Assembly (NCBI GenBank): GCA_029834535.1
Contig: JAQMWT010000344.1
Span: 496,001-560,000, forward strand
Source of the DNA: Chrysophaeum taylorii
Lineage: Eukaryota > Sar > Pelagophyceae > Pelagomonadales > Pelagomonadaceae
Length of the DNA stretch: 64,000 nucleotides
Reading direction: 5' to 3'
This document shows positions 37,533-46,961 of this stretch, piece after piece. The position numbers were made by a program, and so were the translations under genes. Numbering within the stretch: position 1 is the stretch's first letter; each line of letters opens with the position of its first letter. Below the pieces are notes generated by a model. It worked only from the letters and a program-made list of their open reading frames with translations, was not told the origin of the DNA and did no database searches.

Positions 37533-38336
37533 ATGGATGTGATCTTGGCACCGTGGTGGACGCCCGCGTGGGATGAACACCCCCAGAGCTCCCAGGTACG
37601 TCTCCTTCGACGACACAAAAAAACGAGCTGCGACCCTTGGTCTTCGCAGGCGATTCCGAACGAAGACGACGAGCCGCTGCCCGCCCCCTTCCTCGCCTTC
37701 AAGGCGATCATTCTTTTCGTGCTTTATCACGCGACGACCACCAAGGACGACGAGAGTGACGACGAGGAAGATATTTCACCCTATCCCTTCTCGGCCTTCG
37801 AGGCTATCGTGTCCGGAATTGAATGGTTTGCGGAGTGGTCTGCGTCTGACGACGACGACGACGACGACGACGAGCGCGCGCTTGTCCCGTACCTCGGATT
37901 CGCTTCGATCGTCCGGCCCTTCGTCGCTGGGGTGCCTGCCGCTGCAACCCCCCCTCCCGTCCTCAGCATGGACGACGACGACGCGGCCCTCGCGCCTTAC
38001 CTGGGGTTTGCTGCCATCGCGCGCGCTTTTTTCGTGCCTAGCGAAGATCAAGACGACGTCGTCCCGTCGAGCTTTGGCTTCGAGTCCTACGACGACTTTC
38101 TCGCCGGCTACGTTGTTCGCATCATCGACTTTGTGCTTCGCGTCCTCCGCTTTTTCGCCGCACCCTTTTCGCCCTCGCGCATCCCCCCGTCCCGTGCTGG
38201 CAAGAGCTCCGCCTCGTCCGACATCAAAAAGCGCACGACCTCTAGCGAGGATCTCGCTTCGCTGGCTGGCCTTCGACTCTTCAGCGGGGCCAGGTGGCGC
38301 TCCAATGCCCAAGCGCGCCTTCGCAACGCGCTGTGA
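37533..38336 (+). CDS. Protein with five acidic-PYLGF type repeats, family unknown
   Basis: ATG 37533 opens a frame of 267 residues. A 54-nt GTACGT...CGCAG segment (37596-37649) is probably an intron, leaving 249 residues. Because 54 is a multiple of three, both forms stay open. The body is a repeat of an acidic stretch plus an aromatic helix: DDEPLPAPFLAFKAIILF, EDISPYPFSAFEAIVSG, ERALVPYLGFASIVRPF, AALAPYLGFAAIARAF and VVPSSFGFESYDDFLAGY. Between units are Asp runs of up to eight. The C-terminus is Ser/Arg-rich. I recognise no family. The pattern could be a multivalent binding motif. Confidence 0.65.
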   Translation: MDVILAPWWTPAWDEHPQSSQVRLLRRHKKTSCDPWSSQAIPNEDDEPLPAPFLAFKAIILFVLYHATTTKDDESDDEEDISPYPFSAFEAIVSGIEWFAEWSASDDDDDDDDERALVPYLGFASIVRPFVAGVPAAATPPPVLSMDDDDAALAPYLGFAAIARAFFVPSEDQDDVVPSSFGFESYDDFLAGYVVRIIDFVLRVLRFFAAPFSPSRIPPSRAGKSSASSDIKKRTTSSEDLASLAGLRLFSGARWRSNAQARLRNAL

Positions 38337-38559
38337 AGAGACACGGAGATCCTGCCGATCAAGACGCGTTATCCCCGCCCCAGAATCTCGAGCGCCAACG
38401 CTAAGCAGGATGTACCAAGGAGGACGACCGTCCTACGTTGCATGCAATAGAAGTAGATTTTTATGTGTCGAGCGGCGGATCTATGTGGAGAGGGCACTGA
38501 TTTTTGTCGCATGGCGAGCCGTTGAGTCAAGAAGCATGGCTCGTCTAGCTCGCTACACG

Positions 38560-39020
38560 TCAGCAACCACGTAAGCGCAGCCAATGAGAAAGTCGAGTTA
38601 GCTCGCTGCACGTCAGCAATCGCTCTGGGCCATGCTCTCGCGTAGGACATTGTCTTGTAACGGTGACCGTGCCTCGCGGTCGGGATGTGGTGGTGCAGGG
38701 AAAGCGTCTCACGAAGGCATCTATTGAAAGTGACGGACGTGTTTTGTGCCGATGATTCAAACGACCCCAAAGCGATGCCGCCGCACCCGACGACGGACCA
38801 TCGTCGCGGCACCGTGTCGCCGACCATGACGGAGAGCGTGCTGTTGTCGACGACGAGGAGATGCCGGACGCAGCAGAGCCGCCCAGGCCTCCTCCTGGGC
38901 GTAGCGTGGAGCCCTGCTGGATTGACGTCAGCGAGGGCAGGGGTGCCAATGACACGCGTTGCCTCGGCGCCTTCGACACGCGCGAGCACACAGCTCTGAC
39001 ATCGGGTATCGTACCGACAG
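38560..39020 (+). pseudogene. Copy 2 of the dispersed coding repeat (family R3)
   Basis: It starts with ACCACGTAAGCGCAGC, as copy 1 does. It then encodes SDAAAPDDGPSSRHR, VVDDEEMPDAAEPPRPPPG, EPCWIDV and CLGAFDTRE in one frame from about 38,755, preceded by a frame interrupted by TGA. The frame stays open to about 39,130 (TSGIVPTGLDREGVLLGEF). It is homologous to 17811-18275. Whether it is still expressed is unknown. The rest of 38,337-39,879 shows no gene. Confidence 0.5.
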
Positions 39021-39879
39021 GACTAGATCGTGAAGGCGTCCTCCTGGGTGAGTTCTTGCGTGGATGGATGATGGTGCGTCGGTCAGCTGGCGGCGGCAAC
39101 GCCTGCTTGTGGTGTCGAGGAAATTATTAAATTTCATTGGTCTTGCGAGCGTCGCTCCAAGTCCTCCTTGGGGTGCCTGATGGCAAATGTAGCTCGCGAG
39201 CCAGCTCGCCCTTCGCCGCACGTCCAAAACCCAGTTGTTGAGCAACCAGCGCCTGAAGCTTCAATAGCGACGACAAACAAGAGGCGCGCAGTACTCTTGT
39301 TGTTGCCAACCAACGCGAGTGCCGCTCCTTCATCCACGCATGCTTTTCAAAGGCCGCTGTTCTAGCACGCGTGCCGCGCCCTAGTTCCTAACCTCCTTCT
39401 TATCCGCGCTCCCCGTGTCGACTCGGCGCTCAAGCCGAATCCGACTCGGGTAGACGCGCGACCGCCAGCCCGACGTCCCGACGACGAGTAAATAAAGCGA
39501 CAACATGAAGAAAGACCCTTCTTTTTGTCGCTGTTGCGGTCGCTTGATACAGATCGGCCCGATCGACCCTGGCAAGCACGGAAAGCGCGCCGTAAGGACT
39601 TCGGCCGCCCGCCTACTGACGACGACGAATAAGCCCGTCTTCCAAGTAGGAGCCACACGACCCGAAGCCTGGTTATGAGCTCCTCGAGGTTGCTCTATTT
39701 CATCCTTGCGCTTTTCGCGCCGCCTGCGGGTGGAGAGGAAGATCGAGATCCGGCCCCGACCCGTCGCTCTTAAAGACGGGCACTTCCTTCCTTCTTTTTT
39801 CCATCCCTCCGAAAAATTCTATATTGCCTCGAGTTCGTGTTTTAAATCGGAGCCGGCTTATAAAATAATCTAGGCGGTG

Positions 39880-40890
39880 TCAGAGCCATTGTCTTTGCGT
39901 TTTTTCTCGGATGTCGAGAGCGCGGCACACATCGCAGCGCGTATTTCTGGTTCGGATCGCCTTCCTCGAAAACACGGCCTCGGGAAATTCGCGCTGGCAT
40001 CCTCTGCAAACAAGCAACGGCGGTTCCATCGGCAGCCTCGGGATCGTGTCTAAGATAAACAACGGGAGCAGCGGATGGTTAAATTTCGGGTCGGCATCGA
40101 CGTTCTGTGACTGAGAACGCTTAAGATCGGCGTACAGGGAAGACGCTGTCTCGAGCCGCGAATCTGCAGCGACGCTGTACTCCGCCGGAAGCTCTCGGCG
40201 CACTATCATTGCGTCGAGCAACTCAAACAACAGCAGCGCATCCTGGGCCGCGTACTCGAGCGCCTCCGGTGCGAGCGGACGTTCCATCCAGAACGACGGA
40301 TTGTCCTCGAATTGTTGCTGCGTCGCTTTTTTAGCCTCGACCCACTTCCCGACGATCTCGAACTCGACCATAGTGTACGCGAGCGACGACAACCTGTGGA
40401 CGTTCTTGTAAATCGCTTGCTCGCCGCGGACGTTCGCGTGATGCAGAAATGGCGACAACCGCGAAAGTTGCTTGTCCAAGTCATCGCAGCGAGTCATGAC
40501 CTCGAGGAGCTGAAGGTCGCGGACGCCTCTCACGCGTACGCCAAACTGCGCCAAAAGCGCGTCGCAGTCGGTGCGGCAATCAAACACGAGCTTGACGATA
40601 CGTTCGGACTCGAGGATCTCTTTGAGACCCGACACAAAGGCCCCCGCGCCGAGAGCGACAACATCGACCACGTACGCGGTGCCGTCGGCCGTCGCGAGCT
40701 GGACGAGAGAGATCGGTCCGTCACGACCCAGTTTCCTACCTTCGACGTCCAAGCTCACGACGTCACGCGAGCCGACGGCCGCACACGCCCGAGCCACGGA
40801 AGCCGCGGTGTTGCACAGTACGATGTCCAACGCGTTCCCGATAATGCACAGCAAGATCAGGCACCATCTTCCACGCAAACGCAAACCCAT
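39880..40890 (-). CDS. DEDDy 3'-5' exonuclease with zinc-ribbon-like tail
   Basis: A 336-residue frame from ATG 40890. Exo I is VVSLDVEGRKL (D48, E50), Exo II is KLVFDCRTDCDALLAQFG (around D108), and Exo III is LEYAAQDALLLFELLD (Y213, D217), so all four DEDDy acidic residues are present. The nearest relatives are Egalitarian/EXD1-type RNase D proteins. The C-terminus has two CxxC pairs (VCRGC and RCDVCRAL), a zinc-ribbon-like module. The start (RWCLILLCIIGNALDIVL) is a hydrophobic leader, so secretory, mitochondrial or plastid routing is possible and unusual for this enzyme. No intron. Confidence 0.88.
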   Translation of the reverse strand: MGLRLRGRWCLILLCIIGNALDIVLCNTAASVARACAAVGSRDVVSLDVEGRKLGRDGPISLVQLATADGTAYVVDVVALGAGAFVSGLKEILESERIVKLVFDCRTDCDALLAQFGVRVRGVRDLQLLEVMTRCDDLDKQLSRLSPFLHHANVRGEQAIYKNVHRLSSLAYTMVEFEIVGKWVEAKKATQQQFEDNPSFWMERPLAPEALEYAAQDALLLFELLDAMIVRRELPAEYSVAADSRLETASSLYADLKRSQSQNVDADPKFNHPLLPLFILDTIPRLPMEPPLLVCRGCQREFPEAVFSRKAIRTRNTRCDVCRALDIREKTQRQWL

Positions 40891-41057
40891 CGGGATGGCA
40901 CTAACTCGCGGGCTTCAGGGATGGTCTCCGCACTCACGGGCGACGCCGTCGTGCCATGAGCGTGGTCACTTCACGGCGGCCGTCTTGCAGGACGACGAGA
41001 TCCACCGCCTACCTGTCTTCTAAATGAATATTTAACCCCGCCTGAGCTTGCCCATTG

Positions 41058-41112
41058 ACCGTTGAGTTTACTCCTAAACCTCTTGCCCTTTAACCTTCGA
41101 GTTTACTCCAAA
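41058..41112 (+). repeat. Two copies of TTGAGTTTACTCCTAAACC
   Basis: TTGAGTTTACTCCTAAACC at 41063 and TCGAGTTTACTCCAAAC near 41096. Related copies occur at 30438-30463 and 41527-41552, with a weaker one at 3118. The function is unknown. Confidence 0.6.
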
Positions 41113-41224
41113 CTAGGGTCCGAGGATGGATGACGTCATTCACAGTATCCCCTAACACTCCCCCCAAACCTCCGCCTAAATCTAACAATACATGCCGCGT
41201 TTCGCTTAATTGACGTTCAGCCGT

Positions 41225-41479
41225 GGGTCGGATAAGAAAACGAGACTAGCCCGCGCCGCAACGACGGGTCCTACAACGCGTGGGCTTTTTCCATTTTTTG
41301 CGTGAGGGGACGAAAGGATGCCGACTTCACTATGGGGACTAGTTCCATCGCGACGATCTCGCGGCGTGGCGGCACATACTGCTTGAGTACAAATGAACAT
41401 AGCTCAGCGATCCGTTGAGTATGTCTTAGTACAAACTGAAACATAGTTAACGGCTCGTACGAACTTTCTTATCCGACCC
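41225..41479 (-). mobile_element. MITE-like element, copy B
   Basis: A 255-bp inverted copy of 22343-22595, about 98% or more identical by eye. Both ends are intact here: GGGTCGGATAAGAAA and its exact complement, a 15-bp perfect terminal inverted repeat. No coding capacity beyond a chance frame shared with copy A. The high identity indicates recent movement or gene conversion. Confidence 0.85.
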
Positions 41480-41498
41480 TGCCCAAACCCCGTGCTCA

Positions 41499-41582
41499 AA
41501 CTAACTAACTAACTAACTAACTTCAGACCTTCGAGTTTACTCCTAAACTCCGAACTCAAACTAACTAACTAACTTCAGACCT
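41499..41582 (+). repeat. Two short AACTAACTAACTTCAGACCT repeats
   Basis: The end motif of families R1 and R2 occurs twice (41499-41530 and 41559-41582), separated by a TCGAGTTTACTCCTAAACTC element. They look like solitary ends without the body of the repeat. Confidence 0.75.
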
Positions 41583-41878
41583 ACTCAAGCTGAGAACGAG
41601 TACTTCCACGCACCTGCCGACCTATAAAACCCTTCTTCTCGTGCTGTCTCCGTCCCCAATCCGACGAAAGAAAATCCTCCCTCTTCTTAGCCCTCGCCCT
41701 TGACGAAGAAACCATACCCCTGAACGCCTGCGTGCTCGAGCGCGCGCTCCCGTTCGCACATCCCCATCTCAGTAGCCGATCTTAAAATTCCTTTCGTGCC
41801 TACACAACGCACTTTGCCTTTCCGGTATGTCTCACGTCATCACACAACCAAAAGTCCCCCAACGCCCGCCCCCCCCCC

Positions 41879-41960
41879 TCTTAGCAGTCAACTTTTTTAA
41901 AATCAACCAAAGACCGGCCCCGCTCGCACACCCCTCTTAGCAGTCGACCTTCGAAAACCC
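41879..41960 (+). promoter_or_regulatory. Two TTAGCAGTCGACCTT upstream elements
   Basis: CCCTCTTAGCAGTCAACTTT at 41876 onward and CCCTCTTAGCAGTCGACCTT at 41932 onward, then CGAAAACCC. The second ends about 55 bp before the ATG at 42015. Confidence 0.45.
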
Positions 41961-42014
41961 AACAAGTTTGTTTTAGTACAACGTGGTTTTTTGCCTTAAG
42001 CCGAGTGGGATTGA

Positions 42015-42131
42015 ATGCGGGGCTCCTGCGATTATGACGATGCAGTAGAGAGGACTCACAGTGAGCAAATGAGGGCCTACGTGGCCGGCAGGAAAGTGTG
42101 CAACGGCGAAGACTTAGACCCGATGGAATGA
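42015..42131 (+). CDS. Possible 38-codon small ORF
   Basis: ATG 42015 opens MRGSCDYDDAVERTHSEQ and ends at TGA 42129-42131. The only support is its position behind two upstream elements of the type that precede other genes. It may be a first exon. Chance is a real alternative. Confidence 0.25.
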   Translation: MRGSCDYDDAVERTHSEQMRAYVAGRKVCNGEDLDPME

Positions 42132-42331
42132 GGTCGCTGAAGACGGAAACAGAGGGATGAGATTAAGCGAGGAATGTGTAGAGAGGGGAGAAGAAAAAGG
42201 AATGACGAAAGAGAGACATTGACGTTAATGGAGCCACCATCACCAGAGTTCGGACCTTCGGGCAGACACATTATTTTCAAACCCATTCTGGCACTGAACA
42301 CCCCGATCTTCCATTTTTTTGTGGAACGTGG

Positions 42332-42405
42332 CGGGTCAATTCACCTTAGTAGAGTCAACCGACGGGTCGATTCACCTGAGCAAAGTCGCCCGACGGATCG
42401 ATTCA
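42332..42405 (+). repeat. Three imperfect tandem units CGGGTCGATTCACC
   Basis: Units start CGGGTCAATTCACC, CGGGTCGATTCACC and CGGATCGATTCACC about 31 bp apart. No gene is recognised in 42,132-42,829. Confidence 0.7.
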
Positions 42406-42829
42406 CCCACCCGACAACTAAACGAAAGAATGGGAATAAAACTGCAAGAGTCCCCAGCATTTCGCACCACCCTAACAATTTACCGGCGCAACAAAGAGCA
42501 CGAGTATGTCGGCCCCTCATTTGGGCGGAGCGCATCTCGACGTTGTTGGATTGGGCCGCACCTCGCACCGGTCTACAGCCTTTTAAACAAAATGGCCACG
42601 CTTTTCACTTTCTGTGCCGGATCACTACCACTGGCACACGCTTCCATCGCACGGCCAGCAGCCGAGGTCGACTTACGGCCAGGTCTGCGTCGCTTGGTCC
42701 TCCCACCAGCTCGATCTCGCCGAGTTACGACGTGACCGCGGTGACGAGTTGGATGCGCGGGGAATAGACATCGAGAAGGTAGACTTGATCCCGCCTTCCA
42801 CAAAAAAAAAACACAAAAAATCCAAGGGG

Positions 42830-45273
42830 TCATCTCGTCGCAGGTTTCGCCTCGGGATTATGGGAGCACGGGCAGAGGCGAGCGAGGCGGCGCGGTCGCG
42901 GAACTGCCTCAAGGCCGATGGTGGCGTTACATCGCTGCACCGTCTGGAACGGGTGGGCTGCAAAGAGGCATGCTTCGTGGTTTGGCCCGACTTTGAGGAT
43001 GGATGGTAGGACTGTGGCAGCGAGACCGCTGTCGCCTTCTTTTTGGGCGATTTTGTGGACGGTGCGGCGCAATCCGGAGGTGTTGACAAGAATGTCTTGT
43101 TGCATATGATAAAGCAGGCACGAGCGGGTGTTGAAAGTCTGGAGGACAGCGTCGTGGCATGCCGTGAAGCCCCCTTTTTCGCGGACACACGCTGCGGAGC
43201 AGCTCTCGAGGGGCTTTGCACGCGTGACCTTGACGTCGAGGCACGGGCAGAGGCGAGACGTTGCTTCATGTTTGCTGTTGCACCATTTCTGGTTGGTGGG
43301 GGCAGTCCTGGGCTCGAGGCCGAGCGTGTTTATTGCCTTGACTGCGGGCGGCTTGACTTTAGCCTTGTTTCGTCCCCCACCAAGGAGCTGTCGTCGTTGC
43401 TTTCTTTTTCTTCTTCTGAAGCTTGCAAAGACGTGGCTGAACGTACCCTTGGGCGGTAGCAAGCATCGTCCGGCGTTCATGTTCTCGAGGTCGCTTACGA
43501 ACGCGGGAAGTTCAGCGCCATCGGCCTCATGGCAGCCAAACATGCAGCCAAAGGTCGCCGTCATGCGATCACAGTTAGTGGAGAACGAGGGGTCCTCGGC
43601 CTTTGACTCGACGCAGAAGGTGGACGTCGCGCCGGCGAGGCGGCCGCGCGCGGCGTTCTCGCACGTCCTCCAACAATTTTCGCTCTCGTTGCCGCTCACC
43701 GCGCGCCAATAAAGCCCTCGTCGACCAAACAGCCATGATTGGTCGCGGCGCCATTCGTCGGCGTGTTGAACCGCGATGGCCGCGGACTTTTCTTTGGCGC
43801 GGCGCTCGTCGTCTGCCAAATCCTCCGTCCAACGACAAGCGACCGTTGCCTCCTCGGGCGATAGCCCGACTGCTGGCGCGAGCTGCTGGCGGACGGCGGC
43901 GTGGTAAGTCGCGATAGCGTCGTCATGCAACTGAGGCAGCAATGGTGCGGCCGCCTCTTCTCCCGCGTTCTCGTGAAGCACCACTGCCGGCGGCGACTGC
44001 GGCGACGGGGGTCTCGAAAGGAGCTTGGCAACGACTTCCATCGGGTAGTGGTCTGACAAGACGGCCGTGAGATTGTTCTCGACGGTTGCCGCGCTGCATT
44101 GCTCCCAAGCTCCTCGCAATAGAATATGGTCAAGGCGCATTCTGAGGGCGTGGGACCCGTCGAGGTGCAAGTAGGTAGGCACTGTTGGGCTGCAGTCGTC
44201 TCGGCCGTGGATCACGCACGCGTCGCGCAACTGCAGCACTCGGGTTCCCGAGCTGAGCTTTCCGTCCTCCAAGAACTTGCTCCGCAGCTTGGCACGCAGC
44301 TCCGCCTGGTCTAGCGCGCCGATCGCGGACCTGTTGGGACATCTCACCATAGGAGAAGAATATTCCTTCTCACGGGAAGAGGTCGACGTATGGCCGGACG
44401 TGCGGCAGGGTGTTGAGGTCGCCGAGCAGCGCGACGCGATCATCTCGGGCGATATGTTCCGCCATCGCGGCCAGGGCGGTGGCTTCGGAGCGGCGGCTTA
44501 CGGCCTCAAAGGGTGTCAGGTGCGTCACGAGAAAGTGCGCGAGCTCGCAGCGCACGTGCAACACTCCGTGGAAGAAGCCGTCCGTCTTCCGCTCGACGGC
44601 CTCGCACGACTTGTCCTCGCGTGCGACGAAGCCCACGTGAAATCCCGACGACGTCCCGAGCAAAAACGCTCCGCCGAAGAACCCGTGCCTTTCCGCCCAC
44701 CTGCATACGCGGGGTGTCAGCAGCAGCAGCAGCAGCAGCAGAAGCGCTCGGGACACGCGTCACGCGCGCTTGGAATTGCGACTCGTTCTCGTATCCGTTG
44801 AGCTCGTTCATCGCGACATAGTCGTAGCGCTTGGCGGCCAGCCACGAGCCGATGAGGTCCTCGGCGCCGCGTTCCTTCATGCGAAACACGTTGTACTGCG
44901 CAAGACGAAACCCGCCCGCCTGGCGCGGTGTTGGGACAAAAGTATAAGAAAAATCGCGACTTTGGCGCACGCAGGTGCGCTTCGGCGCGGCCGATGTCGA
45001 CGAGTTGCACGCCGCAGCAACCCTGGCGTCAAGCCCCCGAGCGAACCTGTGTCGTGGCTGGTAATTGAAGGAGGAACTTCAGTATATTGTGCTAGACCTC
45101 GACGGAAAGAGCGTCGTTGCCCGGACATTGCGGGTTTTGGAGTCTTGGCGATAAAAGGTCCCTACGAGCCGCCCGCGAAAGGACTCAGAGTCCTCGTCCG
45201 CTCGGAGAAGGTAGACAGAAGCGACCCAGACCAGAAAGACCGCGACAAAGAGAGCGCCAGGCGATGATGACAT
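42830..45273 (-). CDS. Endonuclease/exonuclease/phosphatase-fold protein with Cys-rich C-terminal domains, multi-exon
   Basis: Supported exons are 44919-44768, 44700-44374 and 44330-42830. Introns: 44920-44970 (GTGCGC...GCCAG), 44701-44767 (needs a GC-AG donor) and 44331-44373 (GTGAGA...CAACAG). The first exon is probably the signal-anchor frame from ATG 45273 (SSPGALFVAVFLVWVASVYL); its junction is not resolved. The EEP fold is shown by FRLAQYNVFRM, YVAMNELNGY (catalytic Glu), ALLGDLNTL, MRLDHILLRG and AVLSDHYPM. The following 350 residues hold two Cys-rich units (SENCWRTCENAARG to AGRCLLPP; ESCSAACVREKGGFTACHDA to RLARLCPC) that recall the C-terminal Cys-rich region of MGAT5-like glycosyltransferases. 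A secreted or Golgi enzyme is likely. The substrate is unknown. Confidence 0.6.
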
Positions 45274-45696
45274 CGTGGTCCCTTGTGCGTATTTTCGTCC
45301 GCGCGCAACGAACAGAAATGTCGATGTTCGTTGTGCCTAACGGACTCACAAGAAGCAACGGCAGTGCACTCGTGGGGGTTATTGATAATGAGTAAATTCA
45401 AAGGTTAAGGGTAGAGTGGGCGCCTCACTCGATGGGGGGGGGTGTTCGTGCGGGGGCTTGAGGTTGACGCCCGCGAAATTCAACGGAATAGAAAAATGTC
45501 ACTGACCCCAGCTCTTCTTTCCGCTCGACGCTCCGGCCCCGCCAATCTGAGCTGCATTTATCACTAACTAGCCTTTGAAGCCCCCCTTTGCACCCCCGCC
45601 CCCTCATCGCCCAGTGACTCTACTCCCACGCGCTATGGCGCTGGGATTAATTAGCCTACGCTCCATGCATTGGGCTGGCCTCGGCTTCGTTAATTA

Positions 45697-45940
45697 CTTA
45701 ACTAACTAACTAACTTCAGACCTCTCCTCCCGAGCATGGGAGCCAGGCTGGACCGGCAGGAGCCGGTCCAGGATCACAGAGGAAAATCACACAGTTGGGG
45801 TAGAGGGTGCGAGGGACGAGTACGAGTTGATGGCTGACCGCCACTGCGCGCGGTTGTTGGCGGACCGCCACTGCGTGCGGTCTTGTGCGAGGTCGTGCCA
45901 CGAGATGAAGGGGATGTCGCATTTCCGGAGCGCCTCGGCG
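45697..45940 (+). repeat. Dispersed repeat, family R1, copy 2
   Basis: It starts ACTAACTAACTAACTTCAGA, passes through GAGCATGGGAGCCAGGCTGG and ATCACAGAGGAAAATCACAC, and matches 2157-2330 with an extra internal duplication of GACCGCCACTGCG. The rest of 45,274-46,273 shows only short basic open frames (e.g. 46,093-46,228) that I cannot support as genes. Confidence 0.8.
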
Positions 45941-46273
45941 AGCGTCCTCCCGTACGTCATCTGTGGAGCCCCCGGTGGGCGCTTGGAGCGGACCCAAGAC
46001 GAGAACATCAAGCTAGTTAGTTACTCCCTCCTAAACCCCAACGAAAAGACGGCGCAGCTGGAAGGTGACAAACCAGCGCCAGCACGAATGACAGAAATGC
46101 GTGCGAGAAGGGACACCCGCAATCGCTCCACACGAGCCACGCGCCGCAAGGCCATCAGCAAGATGCGGAAGGTGAACTGGGAAGAGGATTTTCGGCGTTC
46201 GCGGCGGCCGCGCACCCACTCCAGGTAAAATGAACCGAAATGCGTCCCTAGGCGCAGAGTCACGCGCGCAATC

Positions 46274-46819
46274 TCATCCCAAATATTGCCGTGTGTGACT
46301 GGCACGCGCTGCCTGAGTCCAGATTGTGCGAGCGCAGCGCCACTTATTTGCCTCGGACGGCCAATAAACAGTTCTGCATTCCTGGCACTCGCCCGTCATC
46401 AAATCCAAAATATTTTCGTTCGTCGCGTTTGCGTTGAACTGTTCGACGGCATCCGACGCCCTAGCTGGAAAGTCCGAGCCTCCGATCCCTCGACGTTGAT
46501 TAACTCGATTTTGTCGCTGACGTCGACGATTCGAAGTCTGGGCAGCGTGGTGTTGTTGCTGCTGCTGCTGTCGCCGACTTCGAAGGATCCGCGTGCGTTT
46601 CTGCTCGACGTAACTGTAATCAGCATTGCGGCTACCATCCGAAAGGTGGATCGGTAGTCGCTTGCCGCTAAAATGGCAAACAGAACACCCTGCGCCACTA
46701 CATGCTAAGCATGGGTCAGCCCGCCGGTCCCAGAGGTGAAGAATTTGGTTGTCAGACATGGTTCGAAGCGAGGTGGTTTTCTGCGGCTTCCACCGCGCCG
46801 CCGTGTCGTCAACGAGCAT
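46274..46819 (-). CDS. Small cysteine-cluster (zinc-binding) protein
   Basis: ATG 46819 gives 181 residues. An ATG at 46759 (MSDNQILHLW) is an alternative start. DPCLACSGAGCSVCHFSGKR is a DnaJ-zinc-finger-like CxxCxGxGCxxC cluster. A second pair appears as GECQECRTVYW followed by KWRC, giving a ribbon. Between them is an Arg/Gln-rich linker with a poly-Gln run. It probably binds zinc, and its role is unknown. It is followed by the H+-ATPase gene upstream on the same strand (142 bp). Confidence 0.65.
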   Translation of the reverse strand: MLVDDTAARWKPQKTTSLRTMSDNQILHLWDRRADPCLACSGAGCSVCHFSGKRLPIHLSDGSRNADYSYVEQKRTRILRSRRQQQQQQHHAAQTSNRRRQRQNRVNQRRGIGGSDFPARASDAVEQFNANATNENILDLMTGECQECRTVYWPSEANKWRCARTIWTQAARASHTRQYLG

Positions 46820-46961
46820 CGGCGGCACACGCGCGCGCGCGCTGACGCAACACTAATAAGTCTGATTCAAAAACCGTCGCGACCGTTCCTTCCCTTCAAC
46901 CCGCGCGAATTATTCCGTTGCAATTTCGTCGAGTCGCGGGCTTTCGCCATCGGACTCCTTA

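Noticed and set aside
41499-41582. AACTAACTAACT read as telomere-like sequence
   Set aside because: The unit is a 4-mer (AACT), not a CCCTAA-type repeat, and it is fixed to the TTCAGACCT end of a dispersed repeat.
42319-42735. 138-codon plus-strand frame
   Set aside because: It overlaps the CGGGTCGATTCACC tandem units and has no plausible domain or promoter element directly upstream.
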